From contig NZ_CAJULS010000101.1 of the NCBI RefSeq assembly GCF_910587525.1, positions 1 through 8,487 of the forward strand: a stretch of 8,487 nt of DNA, written 5' to 3'. Source of the stretch: an uncultured Oscillibacter sp. (lineage in GTDB: Bacteria > Bacillota > Clostridia > Oscillospirales > Oscillospiraceae). Shown here one piece after another: positions 1 through 6,282 of this stretch (within the stretch, counting starts at the first letter, position 1; each line of letters opens with the position of its first letter). The notes under the pieces are model-generated. The model was not told the DNA's origin. It searched no databases and was given only the letters and a program-made list of their open reading frames with translations. The position numbers and the translations under genes are program-made.

Positions 1-587
<587 letters not shown>

Positions 588-591
588 CGCG

Positions 592-624
592 AAACCGCGC
601 CCATCCTGTGATGGGCGCGGTTTT
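592..624 (+). terminator. Intrinsic terminator of rpoD
   Basis: A perfect 14-bp inverted repeat (592-605 pairing with 610-623) closes a 4-base loop CTGT. The outer pairs are A-T and the inner stem is GC-rich. The stem begins four bases after the rpoD stop codon. The T tract is short (621-624), but the stem is strong. The leading AAA gives a matching U run on the other strand, so it may also work weakly in reverse. Confidence 0.88.
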
Positions 625-679
625 ATGGCCGGCAGACATGCGCTCTGTGCGGCGGGCAGACCTTTGACTTATCAGTTGA

Positions 680-709
680 CCTCGCTTTTTCCACAGGGAA
701 ACCGCGAGG
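680..709 (+). other. Hairpin in the region upstream of the AraC-family gene
   Basis: CCTCGC (680-685) pairs with GCGAGG (704-709), and TTTCC (688-692) pairs with GGAAA (697-701). A symmetric 2x2 internal loop lies between the two stems and an ACAG tetraloop at the tip. Two TTGAC-like hexamers (664-669 and 676-681) sit just before or overlapping the first arm, so the region may contain the promoter. No well-spaced -10 box was found. It could be an RNA leader structure, a DNA operator or chance; there is no T run that would make it a terminator. Confidence 0.4.
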
Positions 710-712
710 ACA

Positions 713-733
713 GATACCGGAAAACCCTGTATC
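713..733. promoter_or_regulatory. Imperfect dyad upstream of the AraC-family gene, possible operator
   Basis: GATACCGG (713-720) and CCTGTATC (726-733) form an inverted repeat with 7 of 8 positions matching around a 5-base spacer AAAAC. It lies 26 bases upstream of the preferred ATG. Its position suits a regulator-binding site, possibly for self-control. AraC proteins usually recognise direct rather than inverted repeats, which weakens this reading. Confidence 0.3.
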
Positions 734-758
734 CTGATTTCAGAAAGGAGCGGTGCGG

Positions 759-1598
759 ATGGATTGGATCAGTCAGCTCAACGACGCCATGTCGTATGTG
801 GAGGAGAATTTGACAAAGGAGATCACCCTGACGGGCGCAGCCCGCCGGGCCGCCTGCTCCGCCTATCACTTTCAGCGGATGTTCCCGTATATGACCGGGA
901 TCAGCTTCTCCGAATACGTCCGCCGGAGGCGGATGACCGCGGCCGCCATGGACCTGGCAGAGGGCGCCAGGGTCATCGACACGGCGGCGCGGTACGGCTA
1001 CGACTCCCCCACGGCCTTCAACCGGGCGTTTCAAAGCGTCCACGGCCTGCCGCCCAGCGCCGCGCAGGTCCGGGGCGCGGCGCTGCGGTCCTTCCCACGC
1101 ATCACCTTTACTCTGTCCATTAAAGGAGAAGAAGCTATGGAGTATCGGATCGAGGAGCGGGATGCCTTCCGGGTGGCGGGCTTTGCCATGCGGGGCCCCA
1201 TGTCCCTGGAGGACTGCTTTGAGCAGGTCCCCGCATTCTGGGAGCAGACCGCCGGAGAGATTCCCCGGCTGGCAGCGATGATAGACGGCTCGGGCCCTAT
1301 GGGAATCCTGGGCGTCTCCGCCTGCGACGGCGGGAGATTCTCCGGATACTACATCGCTGCCGCCACCGGGAGCCCGGTGCCGGAGGGCATGGAGGAGTAC
1401 ACGGTTCCGGCGGGAACCTGGGCGGTATTCCCTTGCTGCGGCCCCATGCCCCAGGCCATGCAGGACCTCCAGCGGCGGATCGTCGGCGAGTGGCTGCCCA
1501 GCTCCGGCTATGAGTACGCCGAGGCCCCGGACATCGAGATCTACTCCGCGGACAACCATCACAACGAGGTCTGGCTGCCCATTGTGCCAAAAAAGTGA
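759..1598 (+). CDS. AraC-family transcriptional regulator with GyrI-like effector-binding domain
   Basis: The 279-residue protein joins two domains. Residues 8-106 form the AraC/XylS-type double helix-turn-helix that binds DNA: YVEENL, then AARRAACSAYHFQRMF (27-42) as the first motif, and IDTAARYGYDSPTAFNRAFQSVHGLPPS (73-100) as the strongly conserved second. Residues 127-277 form a GyrI-like (AraC_E_bind/SOUL-superfamily) ligand-binding domain, starting MEYRIEERDAFRVAGF and ending NEVWLPI. It probably senses a hydrophobic or cationic small molecule and controls transport or stress genes; this order of domains is common in Firmicutes. ATG 759 is preferred over the in-frame GTG at 753, because the Shine-Dalgarno AGGAG (746-750) lies 8 bases from the ATG but only 2 from the GTG. 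The target genes are not visible. The downstream MATE pump is convergent, so it is not an operon partner. A strong internal ribosome site precedes Met127. Confidence 0.92.
   Translation: MDWISQLNDAMSYVEENLTKEITLTGAARRAACSAYHFQRMFPYMTGISFSEYVRRRRMTAAAMDLAEGARVIDTAARYGYDSPTAFNRAFQSVHGLPPSAAQVRGAALRSFPRITFTLSIKGEEAMEYRIEERDAFRVAGFAMRGPMSLEDCFEQVPAFWEQTAGEIPRLAAMIDGSGPMGILGVSACDGGRFSGYYIAAATGSPVPEGMEEYTVPAGTWAVFPCCGPMPQAMQDLQRRIVGEWLPSSGYEYAEAPDIEIYSADNHHNEVWLPIVPKK
1122..1139 (+). promoter_or_regulatory. Possible internal ribosome binding site and start inside the AraC-GyrI gene
   Basis: AAAGGAG (1122-1128) lies 8 bases before an in-frame ATG (1137-1139). That ATG corresponds to Met127, exactly where the GyrI-like domain begins. 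Initiation here would give a 153-residue free ligand-binding domain. The linker sequence IKGEEAMEYRI naturally encodes a purine-rich run, so the match may be coincidental. Confidence 0.35.
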
Positions 1599-1605
1599 CA
1601 GACAC

Positions 1606-1642
1606 GAAGAGAGGCGAAGCGTTCGGCGCTCCGCCTCTCTTC
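1606..1642 (+). terminator. Hairpin terminator between convergent AraC-GyrI and MATE genes
   Basis: The arm GAAGAGAGGCG (1606-1616) pairs with CGCCTCTCTTC (1632-1642). After one mismatch, AGCG (1618-1621) pairs with CGCT (1627-1630), leaving a TTCGG loop. It starts 8 bases after the AraC-family stop, and an AT-rich stretch with four Ts (CATATTTTATATAG) follows. In the reverse direction a TTTTTT run follows some way beyond the stem, so it may also stop MATE transcripts. Confidence 0.75.
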
Positions 1643-1657
1643 CATATTTTATATAGC

Positions 1658-2983
1658 TCAATAGCGATACTTTTTCCGCTTCCCAACCAGGAACAGCGCA
1701 GTAACCGCCACCGCCAGGGCATCCGCCGCCACCGTGGAGAGCCAGATGCCGTCCAGACCCCAGAGCAACGGGAGAATCAGCACCGCCAGACACTGGAATA
1801 CCAGTGTCCGCAGAAAGGAAATCAGGGCGGAGGTCAATCCGTCGTTCAGGGCGGTAAAGAAGGAAGAGCCGAAGATGGCTATCCCTGAGAACAGGAAGGA
1901 AAAGGAGAATATGGCAAAGGCCCGGACGGTGATGTTCATCAGCTCCGGGTCATACCCCACAAACAGCAGGGAGAGCGGACGTGCCAGGGTCTGCCCGGCA
2001 GCAAACATCAGCAGGGAAAACACTCCGATCAACACCAGGCTTCTGCGCAGCAGTCCCCTGCCCTCCTCGTAATTTTCGGCACCGTGGTGGTAGCTGATCA
2101 CTGGTGACGCACCCACGGAGTATCCCAGGAACACCGCTTGGAAGACCAGGCTCACATACATCAGCACCCCGTAGGCGGCGATGCCGTTCTCTCCGGCGTA
2201 CTTCATCAGCCGCATGTTGAACAGCATACTCACAAGGGACATGGAGATGTTGCTCATAAGCTCGGAGGCGCCGTTGGCACAGGCCCGCCGCAGGACCCCG
2301 CCGTCAAAGCCGCAGCGCACCAGCCGCAGGCGGCTGGTGTTCTCCCGTCCGAAGTAAAATAAAGGCACCGCACCGCCCACCAGCTGGCTCAGGGCCGTGG
2401 CCGCCGCCGCACCCTCCAGCCCGAAGCGAAGGACGCCCACAAACACCGCGTCCAGCACCATGTTGGTCAGCCCCGCCGCCACCGTCACACCAAGGCCCAG
2501 CTTGGGCTTTTCAGCGGAGGCAAAGAGGCACTGGAACTCAAACTGCAAAATGTAGAAGGGCACGGCCAGCAGGTTGATGGTGCCGTAAACCACGCAGTCC
2601 CGCAGCAGCTGTCCCTCCGCCCCCATCAGCGCCGCCACCCGGGGTAAAAATACAATGCCCAAAACAGCCAGCGCCACGCCGCAGGCCACTGAGGTATAGA
2701 TCAGCAGGGAGAAGATTTCGTTGGCCTTTTCCGCTTTTCCCTCTCCCATGGTCTTGGCGATGAGAGCGCTGCCGCCAGTGCCGAACATGAAACCAATGCA
2801 GCCCAAAATCATCAGATAGGGCATAATGAGATTGACGGCGGCGAAGGGAGTCTTTCCTACAAAGTTGGACACAAAGAAGCCGTCCACCACGCCGTAAATG
2901 GAGGTGAAAATCAGCATGATGACAGACGGGAAGGTAAAGCGCAGCAGTCGCCGGCAGGTAAAATGATCGGATAATTGAATCAT
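1658..2983 (-). CDS. MATE-family multidrug efflux transporter
   Basis: This is a 441-residue integral membrane protein with about 12 hydrophobic segments, the usual size for the MATE family, which exports cationic drugs and dyes in exchange for Na+ or H+. The N-terminal part, MIQLSDHFTCRRLLRF followed by SIYGVVDGFFVSNFVG (28-43) and FAAVNLIMP (47-55), is typical of Firmicutes MATE proteins related to MepA. Asp34 sits in the first helix, and GTGGSALIAKTMGEGK (68-83) ends the second-third helix region. The basic tail GKRKKYRY fits a cytoplasmic C-terminus. The start is fixed by an in-frame TAA two codons upstream, yet the Shine-Dalgarno there (AAGAAC) is poor. A good AAAAGGAG lies 34 bases away (3018-3025). 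The gene follows marR by 42 bases, so co-transcription and control by that repressor are likely. The exact substrate cannot be told from sequence. Confidence 0.95.
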   Translation of the reverse strand: MIQLSDHFTCRRLLRFTFPSVIMLIFTSIYGVVDGFFVSNFVGKTPFAAVNLIMPYLMILGCIGFMFGTGGSALIAKTMGEGKAEKANEIFSLLIYTSVACGVALAVLGIVFLPRVAALMGAEGQLLRDCVVYGTINLLAVPFYILQFEFQCLFASAEKPKLGLGVTVAAGLTNMVLDAVFVGVLRFGLEGAAAATALSQLVGGAVPLFYFGRENTSRLRLVRCGFDGGVLRRACANGASELMSNISMSLVSMLFNMRLMKYAGENGIAAYGVLMYVSLVFQAVFLGYSVGASPVISYHHGAENYEEGRGLLRRSLVLIGVFSLLMFAAGQTLARPLSLLFVGYDPELMNITVRAFAIFSFSFLFSGIAIFGSSFFTALNDGLTSALISFLRTLVFQCLAVLILPLLWGLDGIWLSTVAADALAVAVTALFLVGKRKKYRY

Positions 2984-3025
2984 ACGTTCTTAATAATAGG
3001 GGCCTTTTGACCCAAAACTCCTTTT

Positions 3026-3463
3026 CTAAAATTCTTCCGCCTTCTTCCGAAGGGCCAGCAGGAACCGCTCCGTCAGCTCCAGATACTGTTCCACATCCTC
3101 CCGCGGCCAGGAGTCGAAGATATCGTTCTCGATCCGGATGATCTTCCCGGCGGTCTCCGCCGCCAAGGCCTGCCCCGCCTCCGTCAGGAAGACACACTTG
3201 CTTCGGGCGGAGACCGGCTCCAGGTAGACCACTCCCTCCACCTCCAGCTTCCGCAGGGCGGAGTTCACCGTCTGCTTGCTGAGACCGGAGTAACGGCAGA
3301 TATCCCGCAGAAGGCAGGAACTGCCGCTGTCGCAGATGGTGTAGAGAACGATCATGGCGCTGTCGGACAGCCCCAGCTTCAGCGACATCTCGTGATACAC
3401 CCCGTCAATCTCCCCCAGCAGGTGGTTGTACCGCCGCATTGCTTTTGAATGGCCACAACCCAT
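3026..3463 (-). CDS. MarR-family transcriptional regulator
   Basis: The 145-residue protein has MarR architecture: an N-terminal dimerisation helix (about 7-30), a winged helix-turn-helix (about 35-95) and a C-terminal dimerisation helix (about 105-143). The recognition region SGLSKQTVNSALRKLEVEGVVYLEP (59-83) and the wing VSARSKCVFLTEAGQ (84-98) are characteristic. It is probably a dimeric repressor released by small molecules. ATG 3463 is preferred over the adjacent GTG at 3466, because AGGGGG on the minus strand then sits about 6 bases upstream of the start. The MATE efflux gene follows 42 bases downstream on the same strand, which points to a local repressor of the pump. Two copies of a 14-bp palindrome at its promoter suggest it also represses itself. 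Cysteines at 3, 44, 50, 56 and 90 are numerous for 145 residues, so redox sensing is possible but unproven. Confidence 0.94.
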   Translation of the reverse strand: MGCGHSKAMRRYNHLLGEIDGVYHEMSLKLGLSDSAMIVLYTICDSGSSCLLRDICRYSGLSKQTVNSALRKLEVEGVVYLEPVSARSKCVFLTEAGQALAAETAGKIIRIENDIFDSWPREDVEQYLELTERFLLALRKKAEEF

Positions 3464-3479
3464 CACGCACCCCCTATTT

Positions 3480-3493
3480 GTCCGAAATCGTAC
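3480..3493. promoter_or_regulatory. Putative MarR operator, leader copy
   Basis: GTCCGAAATCGTAC is a 14-bp near-palindrome with one mismatched pair. It shares the pattern GTNYGAWWTCGTAC with the copy at 3516-3529. The centres are 36 bp apart, several helical turns. It lies roughly 10-23 bases after the predicted start of the marR transcript and just before the ribosome site, so a bound repressor would block elongation or loop with the other copy. Confidence 0.6.
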
Positions 3494-3509
3494 TTACAGC
3501 GTGATTGAC

Positions 3510-3538
3510 AGTATAGTATGATTTCGTACCAATGTCAA
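3510..3538 (-). promoter_or_regulatory. Sigma-A promoter of the marR-MATE operon
   Basis: On the minus strand, a perfect -35 TTGACA (3533-3538) is separated by exactly 17 bases from a TATACT -10 (3510-3515). Transcription should start near 3503, about 40 bases before the marR ATG. A palindromic operator fills most of the spacer, so the promoter appears intrinsically strong and held down by a repressor. Confidence 0.82.
3516..3529. promoter_or_regulatory. Putative MarR operator inside the promoter spacer
   Basis: GTATGATTTCGTAC is a 14-bp near-palindrome with one mismatched pair. It abuts the -10 box and lies between the -10 and -35 boxes of the marR promoter. Repressor bound here would exclude RNA polymerase. 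The second copy at 3480-3493 supports its being a real binding site rather than chance. Confidence 0.68.
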
Positions 3539-3565
3539 GCACCTCTCTGTGAAGAAACCGTTAAA

Positions 3566-3580
3566 ACCTGCGCTGCAGGT
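3566..3580. repeat. Small perfect inverted repeat between divergent promoters
   Basis: ACCTGC (3566-3571) and GCAGGT (3575-3580) flank a 3-base centre GCT. The dyad ends 24 bases upstream of the -35 of the metallophosphatase promoter, a position suited to an activator or repressor site. Chance is a real alternative for a 6-bp arm. Confidence 0.3.
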
Positions 3581-3604
3581 GAATATTCTCCGGCAGACGA
3601 GGGA

Positions 3605-3633
3605 TTGTAAAACCCTGTCAAATGTACTATAAT
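3605..3633 (+). promoter_or_regulatory. Sigma-A promoter of the metallophosphatase gene
   Basis: TTGTAA (3605-3610) is followed by a 17-base spacer and a consensus TATAAT (3628-3633). The predicted transcript start near 3640 leaves a leader of about 50 bases before the ATG at 3690. This promoter is separate from and divergent to that of marR; no MarR palindrome overlaps it. Confidence 0.78.
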
Positions 3634-3689
3634 AAGTGCCAAATCATATACAACCCAAACACCAGAGCATATATAAGGAGACCCTGTCC

Positions 3690-5666
3690 ATGAAAAAATT
3701 CTGTTCCCTCCTCCTGGCCCTGCTGCTGACCGTCCTCGCCCTCCCACAATCGGAGGCGCTGGCGCCCTGCCCCAGCTTCGAGACCACCATCCTCTTCACC
3801 CATGACCTCCACTCCCACTTTCTGCCCCAGCCCGGGCCGGACGGCGGGGAGTCCGGCGGCTACGCCCGGCTGAAAACTGCCATTGACCGGGAGAAGGCCC
3901 GGTACCCTGACGCGCTGCTGGTAGACGGCGGCGACTTCTCCATCGGCTCTCTGATCCAGACTCTCTACACCACCCAGGCCGCAGAGCTGCGGACCATGGG
4001 AGCCCTGGGCTACGACGCCGCCACTCTGGGCAACCACGAGTTTGACCACACCGGAGCGGGCCTGGCCCAAATGCTGAACGCCGCCGCGAACAGCGGGGAA
4101 AGGCTCCCTGCCCTCGTGGAGTCCAACTATGTCCCCGCTTCGGACAACCCGGACCGGGACGCCATCCTGGCGGCCATGGACAATTATGGCGTACAGGAGA
4201 CCATGATCCTGAAGCGGGGCGGCGTCACCTACGGCATTTTCGGCCTCATGGGCGTGGACTCCCACGACTGCGCCCCTACCTCCGGCTTTGTCCTGGAGAA
4301 CATGGCCCAGGCGGCCCGGCGGTGCGTGGAATCCCTGGAGGCCCAGGGGGCGGAGTTTATCCTCTGCCTGTCCCACTCCGGCACCGAGGGCGGCAAGGGA
4401 GAGGACTACGAGCTGGCAAAAACTGTGGACGGCATCGACGTCATCGTCTCCGGCCACACCCACACCACACTGGCGGAGCCCATTGTGGTAAACAATACCT
4501 ATATTGTCTCTGCCGGACCCTACTGCCGGAATCTGGGCTCCATTACTCTGGAAAAGGACGGAGATGCCCTCCGCCTGACAGACTACCGCCTGACTCCCAT
4601 CGACGAAACCCTCCCCGGCGATCCGGGCGCCGCCGCTCTGGTGGAGAGCTGGAAGGTGCAGGTGGGCGAAACGTACCTGAAACGCTACGATCTCACTTAC
4701 GACCAGGTGCTGGCCCGCTCGGACTTTGATCTCAACACCCCCCGCTCCGGCGTGCAGGAGGGAAACGCTCTGGGGGAGCTGGTGGCCGACTCCTTTTTGT
4801 ACGCCGCCGGCGCCGCGGACCGGGCAGCGGGCCGGGAATACCAGACCACTGTGGCCGTGACGGCGGACGGCGTCCTCCGGGCGAACCTGGCCGCCGGAGA
4901 CCTCACCGCCTCCCAGGCCTTTGACGTACTGTCCATGGGCGTGGGCAGCGACGGGACCTCCGGATTTCCGCTGGTGGCGGTGTACCTCACCGGGGCGGAG
5001 CTGCGGGACGCATTGGAGGTGGACGCCTCCGTCACCCCCATCATGCCGGCGGCCCAGCTGTACTGTGCCGGGGTCCGGTACGGCTTCAACACCCACCGGG
5101 TGTTCTTCAACCGGGTGACGGACGCCCTGCTCTGTGAGACAAACACCTGGACGAAGGAGGCACCGGCCTATGGGGCAACCGCCGGAGATACACAGCCCTC
5201 CGGCAGCGAAGACAGCTATGGCTATACAGTCGTCCATTCAGACACGGTCCTCAGCGGGATTCAGGACAGCCGGCTCTACCGGGTGGTCACCGGGATGTAC
5301 TCCGCTCAGATGCTGGGGACGGTGAAGGGCAAGTCCATGGGCCTGCTCTCCCTGGAGCCCAAGATGGCCGACGGCACACCCGTGACAGATTTCAACGACT
5401 GCATCCTCCGGAATGAAAACGGCAGCGAGATCAAGGAGTGGTACGCGCTGGCCATGTACCTCCAATCCTTCGGCCCGGATGGAATTCCAGCCCGGTACTC
5501 CGCCCCGGACGGGCGCAAAACGGTCAGCTCCAGCTGGAATCCCATAGAGCTGCTGAAAAACCCCAACTGGATCACCCTGCTGGCACTGGCGGTAATCCTG
5601 CTGGTGTTCACCGCGGCGGCCCTCATTATCCGCTTCGTCGTCCGCCGGCGCCGGAGACGCGGGTAA
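3690..5666 (+). CDS. Secreted, membrane-anchored bifunctional metallophosphatase/5'-nucleotidase
   Basis: The 658-residue protein resembles UshA/CpdB-type enzymes that remove phosphate from nucleotides or nucleotide sugars outside the cell. ATG 3690 follows AAGGAG (3675-3680) by 9 bases and begins a clear signal peptide (1-25, cleavage probably after ALA). The calcineurin-like metal site is complete: THDLHSH (37-43), DGGD (79-82), GNHEFDH (114-120), SHSG (His229) and GHTH (255-258). The C-terminal 5'-nucleotidase domain spans roughly 335-560, with NALGELVAD (359-367). Where many relatives read NGGGIR there is ADGVLR (392-397): Arg is kept, but the Asn-Gly-Gly is altered. A single membrane helix (about 628-650) and an Arg-rich tail (652-657) anchor the C-terminus, with no LPXTG sorting motif. 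Phosphate or nucleoside scavenging is the likely role. The thioesterase gene follows after 67 bases with no visible terminator. Confidence 0.93.
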   Translation: MKKFCSLLLALLLTVLALPQSEALAPCPSFETTILFTHDLHSHFLPQPGPDGGESGGYARLKTAIDREKARYPDALLVDGGDFSIGSLIQTLYTTQAAELRTMGALGYDAATLGNHEFDHTGAGLAQMLNAAANSGERLPALVESNYVPASDNPDRDAILAAMDNYGVQETMILKRGGVTYGIFGLMGVDSHDCAPTSGFVLENMAQAARRCVESLEAQGAEFILCLSHSGTEGGKGEDYELAKTVDGIDVIVSGHTHTTLAEPIVVNNTYIVSAGPYCRNLGSITLEKDGDALRLTDYRLTPIDETLPGDPGAAALVESWKVQVGETYLKRYDLTYDQVLARSDFDLNTPRSGVQEGNALGELVADSFLYAAGAADRAAGREYQTTVAVTADGVLRANLAAGDLTASQAFDVLSMGVGSDGTSGFPLVAVYLTGAELRDALEVDASVTPIMPAAQLYCAGVRYGFNTHRVFFNRVTDALLCETNTWTKEAPAYGATAGDTQPSGSEDSYGYTVVHSDTVLSGIQDSRLYRVVTGMYSAQMLGTVKGKSMGLLSLEPKMADGTPVTDFNDCILRNENGSEIKEWYALAMYLQSFGPDGIPARYSAPDGRKTVSSSWNPIELLKNPNWITLLALAVILLVFTAAALIIRFVVRRRRRRG

Positions 5667-5733
5667 GCATTCATCTTCACAGGGCAGAAAACACGACCCC
5701 AAATTTGACAGAACAGGGAGGAGACAAATACCT

Positions 5734-6171
5734 ATGGACAAGAGAGAGGCCTGGATCAAACTGGTGGAGGAGAAATCCGCCCATTACCTGAACTTGGGGG
5801 ACGGCGGCTTTGACGAAAAGATGCACGTCCGCCTGGTCAGATGCAGCTATGAGGAACAGAGCGTCACCTATGCTTTTGAGACCCAGAAGTGGCAGATCAA
5901 CGAAAAGGGCGGCATCCATGGCGGCGCCATCCTGGGGATGTTCGACAGCGCCTTCGGCGTGGTGGCCAACTTTACCGCCGGGCCCAACGAGGCCACCACC
6001 ACAGACATGACCGTCTCCTTCATTCGGGGTGTGGAGTACGGCATGAACGTGGAACTGACAGTCTACATTGTCAAGGCCGGACGCAGCCTCATCCGCCAGC
6101 GGGGTGAACTCGTCGATGCGGACACTGGAAAGCTGCTGGCCATTGCCAGCGGCAGCTGGATGCCGCTGTAA
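5734..6171 (+). CDS. PaaI-family hotdog thioesterase
   Basis: The 145-residue protein has the length and pattern of a single-domain hotdog thioesterase of the PaaI/YdiI type, which hydrolyses acyl- or aryl-CoA thioesters in the cytoplasm as a homotetramer. The signature GGIHGGAILGMFDSAFGVVA (59-78) contains the His-Gly-Gly turn and Asp71 on the central helix, matching the catalytic acidic residue of the family. TTDMTVSFIRGV (89-100) is the usual strand leading to the CoA-binding surface. The start is supported by AGGGAGGAG (5715-5723), 10 bases before the ATG. The gene follows the nucleotidase gene by 67 bases on the same strand and probably shares its transcript, although no functional link between the two is obvious. 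A strong terminator follows. The acyl substrate cannot be told from sequence. Confidence 0.9.
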   Translation: MDKREAWIKLVEEKSAHYLNLGDGGFDEKMHVRLVRCSYEEQSVTYAFETQKWQINEKGGIHGGAILGMFDSAFGVVANFTAGPNEATTTDMTVSFIRGVEYGMNVELTVYIVKAGRSLIRQRGELVDADTGKLLAIASGSWMPL

Positions 6172-6202
6172 GCGGGCTCTATCTTAATAAACCTGAAAAC
6201 GC

Positions 6203-6247
6203 AAAACACCTGCCGGGGGGCATGAAGACCCCCGGCAGGTGTTTTTT
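6203..6247 (+). terminator. Bidirectional intrinsic terminator between thioesterase and brnQ
   Basis: A perfect 17-bp stem (6203-6219 with 6229-6245) surrounds a 9-base loop. GC pairs form the core and an A tract precedes it, with six Ts (6242-6247) after it on the plus strand. On the minus strand the AAAA at 6203-6206 becomes the T tract, so the same hairpin can end both the thioesterase and the convergent brnQ transcripts. Confidence 0.95.
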
Positions 6248-6282
6248 CAGCTGTGTTTAAAGATATATGGCCGCCGCCGGCT

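Noticed and set aside
672..1793. 373-codon open frame on the minus strand opposite the AraC-GyrI gene
   Set aside because: Its product is Gly/Arg/His-rich low-complexity sequence with no recognisable family. It is the antisense shadow of a clear AraC-GyrI gene in GC-rich DNA and crosses the terminator and the start of the MATE gene region.
2538..3197. 219-codon minus-strand frame spanning the marR-MATE junction
   Set aside because: It overlaps both genes in another frame and has a composition typical of out-of-frame translation. The in-frame MarR and MATE proteins are unambiguous.
3505..3533. Plus-strand TTGACA at 3505-3510 as a promoter for the metallophosphatase gene
   Set aside because: At 17 bases downstream the hexamer is ACCAAT, a poor -10. 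The promoter at 3605-3633 with consensus TATAAT is much better placed.
3627..5237. 536-codon open frame on the minus strand opposite the metallophosphatase gene
   Set aside because: Long, but its translation is Gly/Val/Gln/His-rich with no domain, as expected from a mirror frame of GC-rich codons. The plus-strand gene has a signal peptide, promoter, ribosome site and complete catalytic motifs.
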